Source of the DNA: JAAYJT01 sp037445555
GTDB lineage: Bacteria > Bacteroidota > Bacteroidia > Bacteroidales > JAAYJT01
Length of the DNA: 64,000 bases
NCBI GenBank assembly: GCA_037445555.1
Contig: JBBIKG010000007.1
Location: 1-64,000, forward strand
Reading direction: 5' to 3'
Shown here: in pieces, positions 54,038 through 63,562 of the stretch
Layout of the letters: each line of letters begins with the position of its first letter
Numbering within the stretch: position 1 is the first letter of the stretch
Made by a program: the position numbers and the translations under genes
The notes under the pieces: generated by a model
What the model was told of the DNA's origin: nothing
Database searches by the model: none
The model's input: only the letters and a program-made list of their open reading frames with translations

Positions 54038-55039
54038 ATGACAAATCGCCTCAGCCTGACTTTGGCAACCGTTATTGCTGCTGCCGCTTTTTTTCAGGCT
54101 TGTAATTCAAAGCAACGAATCGTGCCTGCGTCCACAGGCAAAACAGGCGAGATGTTGATAGTGGCCGAGAAAGGCCTATGGAACGGACCTTTAGGAGAAT
54201 CCGTGCGGGAATACTTTGGGCAGGATATTGTGGGATTGCCGCAGTCAGAGCCCATGTACACCCTGCCCCAAATCGGGGAGGGAGAGTTTGGCACTATTTT
54301 TCAGTCGCATCGCAATCTTTTCATCATCAGTATCAAACCTGAATTTACCAAACCTTTTATAGAAACCAAACGCGACCTGTGGTCAAAGCCCCAGCGGGTG
54401 ATCAAAATCAACGCTTCGTCTGATACCGCCGCTCTCCGCTTGTTTGAAGAGAACAAACGGACATTTCTTCTTCTGTACGACCAGATGGAGCGGGAGCGCA
54501 TTCAGGCTGCCTACAGGGCAGTCTCCGATCAGGCAGTACATAAACAACTGGTCGAAAAATTCAACATTTCGATGACAGTCCCACAAGGATATTATGTGGC
54601 AAAAAAAACCGAGGATTTTATGTGGTTGAGGCGCGAAACACTTGAATTCAGCCAGGGAATCCTCATTTATACCTATCCGTACAAAGACACCCTTTCATTC
54701 AAGTCCGGAAGGATCATCGCCATGCGCGACATCATGACACAGCTTTATGTGCCGGGAACCCTTGACGGGACATTCATGACCGTGTCGAAGAATTATGTGC
54801 CTCCAGTCACCCAGCCGGTGACGCTAAACGGGCAATTCGCGATAGAAACCCGCGGATTGTGGGAGGTGCAGGGCGATTTCATGGGCGGACCGTTCATAAG
54901 CTATACTATGGTTGATCAAACCGGTCATAAGATCCTGACCCTTGACGGGTATGTATATGCCCCGAAAGACCTTAAGCGGGATCTGGTCAGACAAATGGAG
55001 GCCATTCTCTATACCTGTAGGCCTTACGATGTGCAATAA
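54038..55039 (+). CDS. DUF4837 family lipoprotein
   Basis: The 333-residue protein has a lipoprotein signal peptide with lipobox FQAC (Cys22) and matches the DUF4837 family known mainly from this phylum. Visible landmarks are STGKTGEMLIVAEKGLW, VGLPQSEPMYTLPQIGEG and the aromatic WGxP-like C-terminal region with GGPFISYTMVDQTGHKILTL. It lies 31 bases after the MltD-like gene and is probably co-transcribed. Function unknown; the position suggests an envelope role. Confidence 0.85.
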   Translation: MTNRLSLTLATVIAAAAFFQACNSKQRIVPASTGKTGEMLIVAEKGLWNGPLGESVREYFGQDIVGLPQSEPMYTLPQIGEGEFGTIFQSHRNLFIISIKPEFTKPFIETKRDLWSKPQRVIKINASSDTAALRLFEENKRTFLLLYDQMERERIQAAYRAVSDQAVHKQLVEKFNISMTVPQGYYVAKKTEDFMWLRRETLEFSQGILIYTYPYKDTLSFKSGRIIAMRDIMTQLYVPGTLDGTFMTVSKNYVPPVTQPVTLNGQFAIETRGLWEVQGDFMGGPFISYTMVDQTGHKILTLDGYVYAPKDLKRDLVRQMEAILYTCRPYDVQ

Positions 55040-55136
55040 ATTCCCCGGTTTGTGTAAAAATCAAGACAATCAACAGGATGTTGATAATCAAATAAAAACT
55101 TTTTTATATTCGCAGCCACATTAAACCTAATCGTTT

Positions 55137-55619
55137 ATGAAAAAACTCATCACCCCATTTCTTCTTGCCCTGCTCGTGCTGTTGGCAAGCGAATCAAAAG
55201 CCCAGGCAGCCGCCGAACGTATTGTTGGTTATTATCTTGCTGTTGATGACGAAGACAACCCAAACTCACAGGTGAGGATCTTCAAAGCACCCAATGGCAA
55301 ATACTTCGGCGAAATTGTGTGGCTTAAGGAACCCCTGAATGATCAGGGAAAACCAAAGGTTGACGACAAAAACCCCGATCCGAAGCTGCAAAGCCGCAAG
55401 GTTATGGGATTGCGCATCCTGACTGACTTTACTTATGACGCCTCACGCGAAGAGTGGAGCGGAGGGCAGATCTACAGTCCCAAAACAGGGAAAACCTACA
55501 AGTGTTATCTGAAGTTTGAAGAAGACGGCAGCCTGAAAGTGCGCGGCTACATCGGAAGCGCATGGATGGGCCTCGGAAAAACCGTACACTGGAAGAAAGA
55601 GCAGGCCCTCAGAAACTAG
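55137..55619 (+). CDS. Secreted DUF2147 family protein
   Basis: A 160-residue protein with a signal peptide (ITPFLLALLVLLASESKAQA) and a single DUF2147 domain, a beta-rich fold. Family landmarks are VRIFKAPNGKYFGEIVWL, the RKVMGLRIL segment, WSGGQIYSPKTGKTYKC and VRGYIGSAWMGLGKTVHW. A near-match -7 box (TATATTCG, 55105-55112) lies 24 bases upstream. A strong terminator follows, so it is probably monocistronic. Function is not established. Confidence 0.87.
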   Translation: MKKLITPFLLALLVLLASESKAQAAAERIVGYYLAVDDEDNPNSQVRIFKAPNGKYFGEIVWLKEPLNDQGKPKVDDKNPDPKLQSRKVMGLRILTDFTYDASREEWSGGQIYSPKTGKTYKCYLKFEEDGSLKVRGYIGSAWMGLGKTVHWKKEQALRN

Positions 55620-55639
55620 ACAAAATTTACTCTGGCCGC

Positions 55640-55688
55640 AAGGCTGTTGACGGGTCTGTAGACTCCGGCAACAGCCTTTTTTGTTTTT
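55640..55688 (+). terminator. Intrinsic terminator after the DUF2147 gene
   Basis: AAGGCTGTTG (55640-55649) pairs perfectly with CAACAGCCTT (55669-55678), a ten-pair stem around a 19-base loop. T-rich sequence (ttttttgttttttt) follows. Confidence 0.85.
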
Positions 55689-55914
55689 TTAACATTTATT
55701 TAGCCGCCCTTGTAAATAATTGTAATTCAACCATGTGCGCATTCTGTTAATTTGCATTTTCACTCATGGATTAGGGTAGAAATATGCAGAGTCGCATGAG
55801 GCGCCATAACAAATCTCCTTAAAAATCGTTTATATACTACCTCTGGCCCTATATTTCATATTTGGTATGAAATTTGTTCATAAGGGCAGGCCATGTCGAA
55901 CGAAAAAAGACAGG

Positions 55915-57363
55915 ATGTTTTTTTTATGGAAATTCAATCGAAAGCTGATAACCGCTTTCCTTTCGATGATCAATCTGTTGTGGTCGTGCAACCACGCCTC
56001 CCTGCTTTATCAGTCTGATCTTACCTCCAAATCTGATTCGCGCCTTCAAACCATCATTGAGCGGGGCAAGCTTATCGCTGTAACTGATCCGGGAGCCACC
56101 AGCTATTTCGTTTACCGAAGCCAGCCGATGGGATACCAGTTTGAGCTGCTTCAGCAATTTGCGAAACAAATCGGTGTCCGACTCGAAATCCATGTGGAAC
56201 GCGATCCCAAAACCGCTCTCGAAAAGCTTAATGAGGGCTATTTTGATATTGTGGCCAAAACGATTGTCATTACGCGCGAACGAAGCGAGACAGTTGATTT
56301 TATGGCTCCCATGATCACATCGCGACAGGTGCTGGTGCAGCGAAAACCAAAAGGATGGCGACAGATGGCAACCATGGAGGAAGTAAATAAACGGATGGTT
56401 CGCCAAATCACGGATTTAGCAGGCAAAACCATCCATGTGCCAAAAAATTCAGCGTTCTATTATCGCCTGGTCCATGTGCAGCAGGAAATCAAGGCGGATA
56501 TTGATATTGCCGAAGTGTCTGGAAAAGACCCTGAAGACTTTCTTCGGATGCTTGCCAATGGAGAAATAAACTATACCGTATGCGACGAAAATGTTGCCAG
56601 GGTCGCCCAAAAAGTATTTCCCGAACTGGATGCCGAAACTGTGATAAGCCTGCCTGCGAAGTCGTCATGGGCTGTTGGAAAAGGCAATGAGTCCCTGCTC
56701 AACGCACTCAACCTATGGTGGGCTGAATTCAGCCAGACTGAACAGGCCGCCTTGCTGTACGACAAATATTTTAGCAACCCCATGGGATTGCTTGCCGGAC
56801 AGCGTGATTATCACCTTAGCCGCAGCGGTCAAATTTCGGGATATGATGAAACCATTCGTAAATACAGCTCATTCCTCAACTGGGATTGGCGCCTGCTGGC
56901 CTCGCTTATTTACCAGGAATCGAAATTCATGCCCGATGTAACCTCTCATAAAGGTGCTTACGGAATCATGCAGATGATGCCTAACACTGCCATGGCTTAT
57001 GGCGTTGATAGTAGCTCTACGCCCCAGGAGCATATTGAGGCTGGTGTTAAACACCTTCGCTGGCTTGACAATCAACTGAAAAAAGAAATTGAAAACTCCG
57101 CCGAAAGGCAAAAATTTGTTCTGGCGGCTTACAACGCGGGTCTTGAACATGTGAATGATGCGCGGCGCCTGGCTGTTAAGCACAAAAAAGATCCCAATGT
57201 GTGGGATAATAATGTCGACTACTTTATGCTCAACAAATCAAACCCGAAATACTACCGCGACGACGTGGTACAATACGGGTATTGCAGGGGCGAAGAACCC
57301 TATAAGTTTGTGCGAGAAATCATCGAGCGGTATGATCATTACCGCTGGGCAGTTACCAATTAG
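55915..57363 (+). CDS. MltF-like membrane-bound lytic transglycosylase
   Basis: This 482-residue lipoprotein-type enzyme (lipobox-like LLWSC after a hydrophobic core) combines two domains. An N-terminal SBP_bac_3 solute-binding-like domain (about residues 40-285) has LIAVTDPGATSYFVYRSQPM and DIVAKTIVITRERSE. A C-terminal SLT transglycosylase domain has IYQESKFMPDVTS carrying the catalytic Glu, plus GAYGIMQMMPNTA and AAYNAGLEHV. An ATG at 55867 would add a basic stretch of 16 residues; the start at 55915 gives a clean signal peptide. No exact -7 box was found, only an imperfect one near 55850. Confidence 0.9.
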   Translation: MFFLWKFNRKLITAFLSMINLLWSCNHASLLYQSDLTSKSDSRLQTIIERGKLIAVTDPGATSYFVYRSQPMGYQFELLQQFAKQIGVRLEIHVERDPKTALEKLNEGYFDIVAKTIVITRERSETVDFMAPMITSRQVLVQRKPKGWRQMATMEEVNKRMVRQITDLAGKTIHVPKNSAFYYRLVHVQQEIKADIDIAEVSGKDPEDFLRMLANGEINYTVCDENVARVAQKVFPELDAETVISLPAKSSWAVGKGNESLLNALNLWWAEFSQTEQAALLYDKYFSNPMGLLAGQRDYHLSRSGQISGYDETIRKYSSFLNWDWRLLASLIYQESKFMPDVTSHKGAYGIMQMMPNTAMAYGVDSSSTPQEHIEAGVKHLRWLDNQLKKEIENSAERQKFVLAAYNAGLEHVNDARRLAVKHKKDPNVWDNNVDYFMLNKSNPKYYRDDVVQYGYCRGEEPYKFVREIIERYDHYRWAVTN

Positions 57364-57398
57364 AAGATTTCATTAACAGGTCCGGCAATCACTGACGG

Positions 57399-58412
57399 TC
57401 AGAATGCGAGAAACCTCAGGTAGTGTGCGCAATGATCGCGTATTGACACCTCGATGGGTATGAACGAGAAACCGAATTCGTCAGTAATATTCTTACTGCT
57501 GTATCGTATTCGCTTATTGGCTGCACGGGCAGTATCGCGTGTAAGCAAGACAGGCCTGCGGGAAATTACTGACGCGATTTTGTCTGCTCTCCACGCCAGC
57601 TCAAGCATCCAGGGACGGGCATTTATCCGGGGCCGCCTGCGCCCGAAAGCATCAGCCATCAGATTAAACAGGTAGCGGTAGGTGTGATTGCCTCCCGAAA
57701 GTACAAACCGCTTGCCGGAGACCGGTCTCTCCATCAAAGTTATCATAGCGCGGCTCACATCGCGAACATCCACAAAAGAGTTTACGCCTGATGTGAAAAA
57801 TAAATTGCCCTTGTGGGCCTGTTTTAGCAGCTGTACGGAGCTTTTTTGAGGATCGCCGGGCCCGATGATTATACTGGGGTTAACTATCACAGCAGGCAGC
57901 CCCTCAGCGATACCACGCCACACTTCGCGCTCAGAGGCATGCTTGCTTAGGGCATATCCTGAATTATCAGCAGAGTCAACCCAGTCGCTGCTTTCATCGA
58001 TGAGTACGTCTTCGCCCGTACGGCCAAGGGCCGCTACCGAACTTACAAAACAGAGTTTGTCGACCCCTGTTTCGAGGCATGCATTCACTACGTTGTTGGT
58101 ACCTTCGACATTTACATACATCATATGATCAATGTCGGCAGGATTAAATGAAACGGTGGCTGCACAGTGATATACCTGTCTTACGCCATCCAGCGCCCCG
58201 AGCAGCGAATAATAATCTGTCACATCGCCATCAACCCATTCTATGGCGGCGAGCATATGTTCGTAAGAGGCGCCGTACAGACTGAATATCTTGCTGACTA
58301 TTTCCAGATTGGAGGAAGATCGTTTCAGCACTCTGACTTTTTTACCTGCCTTCACCAGGTCGAACAGCACATGTGAGCCCACAAGTCCTGTGGCTCCGGT
58401 GATCAGTATCAT
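57399..58412 (-). CDS. NAD-dependent epimerase/dehydratase (extended SDR)
   Basis: This 337-residue extended short-chain dehydrogenase/reductase begins with the NAD(P)-binding ITGATGLVGSHV. The catalytic Tyr and Lys are in SGYALSKHASEREVW, and the ITLMERPVSGKRFVLSGG region is typical of dihydroflavonol-4-reductase-like and hopanoid-associated epimerases. The substrate cannot be assigned. It is divergent from tyrS with its own -7 box. The minus-strand stop lies 35 bases past the MltF stop. Confidence 0.87.
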   Translation of the reverse strand: MILITGATGLVGSHVLFDLVKAGKKVRVLKRSSSNLEIVSKIFSLYGASYEHMLAAIEWVDGDVTDYYSLLGALDGVRQVYHCAATVSFNPADIDHMMYVNVEGTNNVVNACLETGVDKLCFVSSVAALGRTGEDVLIDESSDWVDSADNSGYALSKHASEREVWRGIAEGLPAVIVNPSIIIGPGDPQKSSVQLLKQAHKGNLFFTSGVNSFVDVRDVSRAMITLMERPVSGKRFVLSGGNHTYRYLFNLMADAFGRRRPRINARPWMLELAWRADKIASVISRRPVLLTRDTARAANKRIRYSSKNITDEFGFSFIPIEVSIRDHCAHYLRFLAF

Positions 58413-58432
58413 AGCGGATTGTTTTACAGAGG

Positions 58433-58440
58433 CAAAGATA
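58433..58440 (-). promoter_or_regulatory. -7 promoter box for the SDR epimerase gene
   Basis: On the minus strand this is TATCTTTG followed by C, an exact TAnnTTTG match 20 bases before the ATG. It is paired with the divergent tyrS box 41 bases away. Confidence 0.6.
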
Positions 58441-58481
58441 AGAGAGTTCGCTCTGCCGGGTGCAGATTTTGGCCAATCATT

Positions 58482-58489
58482 TATCTTTG
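58482..58489 (+). promoter_or_regulatory. -7 promoter box for tyrS
   Basis: TATCTTTG followed by C, an exact TAnnTTTG match 14 bases before the ATG at 58504. It rules out a start at 58291 inside the divergent gene. Confidence 0.6.
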
Positions 58490-58503
58490 CACAAAAAAAT
58501 AGG

Positions 58504-59793
58504 ATGAATTTTGTAGAAGAATTGCGCTGGAGAGGGATGATTCATGATGTGATGCCCGGAACGGAAGAGCATCTGGCAGCCGGCATGGGCACTGCATACG
58601 TGGGCATCGACCCCACATCCGACTCGTTACATATCGGACATTTGGTTGGTGTGATAATGCTAAAGCATTTTCAACATTTTGGTCATAAACCCCTGGCTTT
58701 GGTCGGAGGCGCCACCGGTATGATAGGCGATCCCTCCGGGAAATCACAGGAGCGCAACCTGCTCGATGAGCAAACATTACGTCACAATCAAAACTGCATT
58801 GAAAAACAGCTGCGCAAATTTCTTGATTTTGATCCTTTGCTGGCCAATGGCGCTGAGATCGTGAATAATTACGACTGGATGAAGGAATACTCCTTTCTGG
58901 ATTTTATCCGCGACATAGGCAAGCACATCACTGTCAACTACATGATGGCCAAGGAGTCGGTTCGAAAGCGTATTGAGGGCGATGCAGCCAGTGGAATGTC
59001 GTTCACCGAGTTTACTTATCAGCTGGTGCAGGGATATGATTTTCTTTACCTGTACCGCACAAAAAACTGTCGTTTGCAGATGGGTGGCAGCGACCAGTGG
59101 GGCAATATCACCACCGGCACCGAACTTATCCGGCGAATTGACGGGGGTGAGGCATTTGCACTTACCTGCCCGTTAATTACCAAAGCCGATGGCGGAAAAT
59201 TTGGAAAAACCGAAAGCGGTAACGTATGGCTCGATCCCTCAAAAACCTCTCCCTACCAATTTTATCAGTTCTGGCTTAATACCAGCGACGAGGACGCTGC
59301 CAAATACATCAAAATTTTCACCCTCTTTTCGCGCGAACAAATCGGCGAAATGATTGCACGTCATGCCGCAGCACCCCACGAGCGCATGCTACAGAAAGAG
59401 CTGGCACGCGACCTCACTATTCGTGTGCACTCCGAAAAAGACTACCTGGCTGCCCTTGACGCATCGGAAATACTTTTTGGCAAGGGCACTACCGAAATGC
59501 TGAAAAAACTCGATGAAAAAACATTGCTCTCGGTGTTCGAAGGAGTCCCCACCTGCGAAATATCCGGCAAACAATTGCAAAACACCATCCCCATCCTCGA
59601 ATTTTTAGCCGACAAAACCTCAATTTTTCCTTCGCGTGGCGAAGCACGGCGCATGATCAAAGACGGAGGAGTGCTGATAAACAAACAAAAAGTTGGCGAA
59701 GATTTGAACATTACCCCCGCACATTTGCTCACCGACCGCTATTTGCTGGTGCAACGTGGCAAGAAGAACTATTTTCTGGTAAAGGTGGTTTGA
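58504..59793 (+). CDS. tyrS: Tyrosyl-tRNA synthetase
   Basis: TyrRS charges tRNA-Tyr. From the ATG at 58504 the class I enzyme is 429 residues. It opens MNFVEELRWRGMIHDVMPGT, with the HIGH motif in SDSLHIGHLVG, the tyrosine pocket region QMGGSDQWGNITTG, the KMSKS-equivalent KFGKTES, and a C-terminal S4 RNA-binding domain (about residues 363-425). An open frame from 58291 lies over the divergent epimerase gene and upstream of the promoter, so it is rejected. A weak hairpin (GGTTT-gatca-AAACC, 59787-59801) followed by five T overlaps the stop and may terminate it. Confidence 0.96.
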   Translation: MNFVEELRWRGMIHDVMPGTEEHLAAGMGTAYVGIDPTSDSLHIGHLVGVIMLKHFQHFGHKPLALVGGATGMIGDPSGKSQERNLLDEQTLRHNQNCIEKQLRKFLDFDPLLANGAEIVNNYDWMKEYSFLDFIRDIGKHITVNYMMAKESVRKRIEGDAASGMSFTEFTYQLVQGYDFLYLYRTKNCRLQMGGSDQWGNITTGTELIRRIDGGEAFALTCPLITKADGGKFGKTESGNVWLDPSKTSPYQFYQFWLNTSDEDAAKYIKIFTLFSREQIGEMIARHAAAPHERMLQKELARDLTIRVHSEKDYLAALDASEILFGKGTTEMLKKLDEKTLLSVFEGVPTCEISGKQLQNTIPILEFLADKTSIFPSRGEARRMIKDGGVLINKQKVGEDLNITPAHLLTDRYLLVQRGKKNYFLVKVV

Positions 59794-60019
59794 TCAAAAC
59801 CCCTTTTTATTGTCATCATTCACCCTACAAGCAGGACTGCTCTGACACAGGACGCCTGATTGGTATACCTGGCTTATAAGCCATTGTTTATCATGTTGAA
59901 AGAATGATAGATTGGCGCCAACCACATTCATAGAACACAACTTCAAAAATCGCATTGGGCAGCGGAATCTGCCGACTCTAAGATTCTGATGATTAGCGAT
60001 GCCCTTTCCCTGAAGATAC
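59794..60019. other. Intergenic region between tyrS and the SIMPL gene
   Basis: No gene seen. It contains a perfect 12-base palindrome, GGCTTATAAGCC at 59871-59882, of unknown role. The promoter of the next gene lies just to the right. Confidence 0.4.
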
Positions 60020-60027
60020 TAACTTTG
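60020..60027 (+). promoter_or_regulatory. -7 promoter box for the SIMPL gene
   Basis: TAACTTTG followed by T, an exact TAnnTTTG match 41 bases before the ATG. Confidence 0.55.
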
Positions 60028-60068
60028 TATTGTAACAGGCAAATTAAATCAAACCTAAATCAAACATT

Positions 60069-60818
60069 ATGAAAGAATATAATAAAATAATCATTGCCAT
60101 TGCCATCGTAATCGGCTTGGGATTGAACGGTATATTTATAGGACGGGCAATTCAACGGTTTAAAAAAGAAGACCGGTTTATTTCAGTAAAAGGATTTTCG
60201 GAGCGCGAGGTTAAAGCTAACCTTGCAGTATGGACAATCACAATTCGGGTTACAACAAACGATATTGCCGAAGGAAGCCGAAGGACGGAGGCTGAAAAAC
60301 AAAAAGTTATAAATTTCCTTCTCAATAAAGGAATCAAACAAGAAGAAATTTTTCAGAAAGACCTGAATGTGGTGGATAAAATAGCCCGCGAGTATGCAAA
60401 TTCCGACATCGGGACTTTCCGCTACATCATTGAAAACATCATGCAGGTGCGCTCCGAAAATGTAGACACCATTCAATCTGTTAAAACTATGACCGACGAA
60501 CTATTGAAAGACGGAGTTGTTATATCGAACATCGAAAATTATCAGCCAACAGTGCAATATCTTTTTACAAAGCTCAACGATATAAAACCCGCAATGCTGC
60601 TCGAGGCTACCCAAAACGCCAGGCAGGCCGCCCTCGAATTTGCCAATGAAAGCAAGGTTTCGCTGGGACCATTGAAAAAAGCCAGTCAGGGTTTGTTCAC
60701 CATTGTCGACAGGGACGATTTTATTGCCGGTCAGGCCGACGGTGGTTATGGCAGCAATTTAAACGATATTTATAAAAAGGTGCGGGTGGTTGTGAATATC
60801 GAATATTCGGTTGAATAA
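60069..60818 (+). CDS. SIMPL (DUF541) domain membrane protein
   Basis: This 249-residue protein has one N-terminal transmembrane helix (IIIAIAIVIGLGLNGIFIG) and then a SIMPL/DUF541 domain (about residues 38-248). It shows the family features FISVKGFSEREVKANLAVW and the Ala-rich LLEATQNARQAALEFANES helix. The rest of the chain should lie in the periplasm. Function is not established for most members; some are linked to stress or outer-membrane integrity. It is monocistronic and converges with lysA across 137 bases in which I saw no gene. Confidence 0.87.
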   Translation: MKEYNKIIIAIAIVIGLGLNGIFIGRAIQRFKKEDRFISVKGFSEREVKANLAVWTITIRVTTNDIAEGSRRTEAEKQKVINFLLNKGIKQEEIFQKDLNVVDKIAREYANSDIGTFRYIIENIMQVRSENVDTIQSVKTMTDELLKDGVVISNIENYQPTVQYLFTKLNDIKPAMLLEATQNARQAALEFANESKVSLGPLKKASQGLFTIVDRDDFIAGQADGGYGSNLNDIYKKVRVVVNIEYSVE

Positions 60819-60955
60819 AACCACCGGAAGATTCAATTCTCATATGCTTTTTCAGGCAAAAGAGAAGATTATCGCCCTGTCATTTGCTCAATGGTCGTTA
60901 TATTCTCGTGCATGAAGGAAAGAAAAATTATTACGTGATTATTGCAGAATAAAAT

Positions 60956-62128
60956 TCACGCCACCCTGAGTCGAAGCAAGCGAGGAACGGTTGCCTCCGC
61001 CGATTCATTATAATCCGTATTCACAAAGAAGCTTCCGGCTTTCGGTCGCATATTGTAATTCAGCATCATAGATTCGGCATAGGCCCCGCACGATAGTATG
61101 GCCAGGCGATCTCCACGGCGGGTTTCGGGCAACGGAACGTCTTCGGCAAATACATCACTCGATTCGCAAATGGGGCCGGCCACGTCATACACCTCAACCT
61201 GTCCAGGTGAGTCGGAATTTTGAATCCGGTGCCTGGCCTGATACAATGCTGGCCGCATTAACTCTGTCATACCGGCGTCGGTGATGATAAATTTCTTATT
61301 TACTCCCTGTTTAACATACAAAACCTTAGTGATAAGGCGTCCGCATTGACCCACAAGGCTGCGGCCCAACTCAAAATGAACTCTAACCGAAGAGGGGATT
61401 CGAAGATTTGAGGCAAAAACACTGAAAAAATCATAGAACGGAGCCACTGGATTTCTTTCCGGATCTTCGTAATCAATACCCAGCCCGCCACCGAGGTTGA
61501 GAACTTTAAGGTTGTATCGGGCAACGTCAAATTCATGCCAGAGACGATTCACCTGTTCGCAAAGCTTTATGTAAGGTTCAAATGAAGTTATCTGAGAGCC
61601 GATATGGAAGTGAAGCCCAACAAGGTCAATCCATGGCGACCTATGGGCAAGCGAAAGTGCTTTTTCGAGAAAAGGAACAGGAATTCCGAATTTGTTTTCA
61701 TACAGGCCGGTGGTAATATAGCGGTGGGTGTGGGCCTCGATACCCGGATTTACCCTCAACGCTACACGTGCCACACGGTTACGGTGCCGGGCTGTATCAG
61801 CTATCACCTCCAACTCTTCCACTGATTCACAGGTGAGGTAGGCAATGTCCGATTCAAGTGCAAAATCAAGTTCCTGATCGGTTTTGCCTACACCGGCGAA
61901 TACAATATCGGTAGTAGCAAACCCCTGTCGAAGTGCTTCGACCACTTCGTTGCCACTGACACAGTCGACACCTATGCCATACTGCCTTACCAGTTGGGTA
62001 AGGACAGGGTTGTTGTTTGCCTTGATTGCATAATGGATTTTATATCCAAAAACATCTGCCGCCTCACGTGCAATCGTGAGTGTCTGGTTCAACTGGCCAA
62101 GATCATACAGGTAATATGGAGTCTTCAT
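60956..62128 (-). CDS. lysA: Diaminopimelate decarboxylase
   Basis: LysA makes lysine from meso-diaminopimelate, the last step of the pathway. The 390-residue PLP enzyme has the cofactor lysine Lys36 in HYAIKANNN, LHFHIGSQI, the phosphate-binding GGGLGIDY, the ELGRSLVGQCG segment and the CESSDVF active-site cysteine motif. Length is slightly short, as is common in this phylum. It is the second gene of the lysC-lysA operon, starting 11 bases after the lysC stop. Other carboxylating PLP decarboxylases (carboxynorspermidine type) are less likely given the aspartokinase partner. Confidence 0.94.
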   Translation of the reverse strand: MKTPYYLYDLGQLNQTLTIAREAADVFGYKIHYAIKANNNPVLTQLVRQYGIGVDCVSGNEVVEALRQGFATTDIVFAGVGKTDQELDFALESDIAYLTCESVEELEVIADTARHRNRVARVALRVNPGIEAHTHRYITTGLYENKFGIPVPFLEKALSLAHRSPWIDLVGLHFHIGSQITSFEPYIKLCEQVNRLWHEFDVARYNLKVLNLGGGLGIDYEDPERNPVAPFYDFFSVFASNLRIPSSVRVHFELGRSLVGQCGRLITKVLYVKQGVNKKFIITDAGMTELMRPALYQARHRIQNSDSPGQVEVYDVAGPICESSDVFAEDVPLPETRRGDRLAILSCGAYAESMMLNYNMRPKAGSFFVNTDYNESAEATVPRLLRLRVA

Positions 62129-62139
62129 AGAGTTTGGTT

Positions 62140-63486
62140 TTATTGCGAAAGCACTTCCTGATAGGCCGTTGTGACTGCTTTCCGACCAGGCCCAAAAATT
62201 TGCTGCAGCGCATTCAGTACCTGGGATTTCTGCGATTGCTCAATTACAAACGTGATATTATTTGAGCTGGCGCCCAATGAGATCATCCGTACGTTGAAGG
62301 GTTTGATCAACCGCATGATTTCAGCTACATGGCCCGGTTCGAGGACAGCACCCACCACGCACACAATACACCGGTCCTGCTCAATATCCACCCGACCGAG
62401 CTTTTCGAGCTCCGCTTCCAGCGCCGGTAACTTCGATGTATCTTCGATGGTCATCGAAACAGATACTTCGGAGGTAGTCACCACATCTACCGGTACGCGT
62501 GCCTGTTCAAAAACGGCAAAGAGCCGGCCAAGAAAGCCATAGGCGTTGAACATGCGCGCAGAGGTGATACGCAAAATGGTGATATTGTCTTTGGCTGCTA
62601 TGGCGCTGATGCCCGATCCACTCTTTTGGGCATTGATCAGTGTGCCGGGAGCATCCGGATCAAGCGAGTTTTTAAGCTGTATAGGTATTTGCCGTTGGCG
62701 TGCAGGCAATACGCACGAGGGATGGAGTATTTTGGCTCCGAAATAAGCCAGCTCTGCTGCCTCGGCATATGAAAGCCTGCGTACAGGCCTGGTGTTTGCC
62801 ACATGTCGGGGATCGTTGTTGTGCAGGCCGTCGATATCGGTCCATATCTCGATAACCGGAGCATGTATGGCTGCTCCTATAAGCGTGGCGCTATAATCGC
62901 TTCCGCCGCGTTTGAGGTTGGCGACCTTTCCCTGTGGATTAGCCGCAATGAAACCCTGGGTCACATAAAAATGGTTCTCATGTATCACAGGCCGCAGGCG
63001 CGTTGAAATATCCTCCAGATCGGGTTCACCATCCGAGTTGAGGCGGATAAAATCCAGTGCATGAATAAGTGTGCCCGGGGTACCTGAAAGATTCAGAAAT
63101 GCATTGAATATGAAAGAAGTTGAAAGCTCGCCGACAGCCAGCAAGGCATTTTCGGCATCAGGGGAATGCGGATGCCTGAGAAGTTGCTGAGCCTGCAAAA
63201 AATATATATTCACCTCCTCCTGGATACGGAGGGTATCCCAATGATTGACAAACAACTCCTCACAATGCATGAAAAAATTTCGGCTGATATTTTCCAGAGT
63301 CAGGTCTGCCAGCAGAGGATTGCCATTTTTCCATGCTGCGGACACTTCGATCAGGGCGTTGGTCATGCCTGCCATTGCCGAACAAACCACCACCGCCCCG
63401 GAGTATCCTCTGACGATGCCCACTGCAGTCCTGATGCGTGTGGCATTTCCGAGCGATGTGCCTCCAAATTTTAGTACTTTGATCAT
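62140..63486 (-). CDS. lysC: Aspartokinase
   Basis: LysC phosphorylates aspartate, the first committed step to lysine, threonine and methionine. The 448-residue monofunctional enzyme opens with KVLKFGGTSLGNA and has the conserved FIAANPQGKVANLKRGGSDY region. Two ACT regulatory domains form the C-terminal 150 residues (about from NITILRITSARMF). The overall layout resembles lysine-sensitive AK-III. It is the first gene of the operon with lysA. The upstream -7 region is only a near match (CACCTTTG, 63506-63513, minus strand). It is divergent from the gene at the right edge. Confidence 0.94.
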   Translation of the reverse strand: MIKVLKFGGTSLGNATRIRTAVGIVRGYSGAVVVCSAMAGMTNALIEVSAAWKNGNPLLADLTLENISRNFFMHCEELFVNHWDTLRIQEEVNIYFLQAQQLLRHPHSPDAENALLAVGELSTSFIFNAFLNLSGTPGTLIHALDFIRLNSDGEPDLEDISTRLRPVIHENHFYVTQGFIAANPQGKVANLKRGGSDYSATLIGAAIHAPVIEIWTDIDGLHNNDPRHVANTRPVRRLSYAEAAELAYFGAKILHPSCVLPARQRQIPIQLKNSLDPDAPGTLINAQKSGSGISAIAAKDNITILRITSARMFNAYGFLGRLFAVFEQARVPVDVVTTSEVSVSMTIEDTSKLPALEAELEKLGRVDIEQDRCIVCVVGAVLEPGHVAEIMRLIKPFNVRMISLGASSNNITFVIEQSQKSQVLNALQQIFGPGRKAVTTAYQEVLSQ

Positions 63487-63562
63487 CTATCTGAATAATA
63501 GGCGGCAAAGGTGGCACACATAAGGCAAGGCAGAAATTTTTCATACGATTTAAACATATTAT

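Noticed and set aside
58291..58503. Upstream extension of tyrS
   Set aside because: It overlaps the divergent epimerase gene and lies before the tyrS promoter box.
59871..59882. GGCTTATAAGCC palindrome as an operator
   Set aside because: It is a single 12-base palindrome in an intergenic gap, too short and not near enough to a promoter box to support a call.
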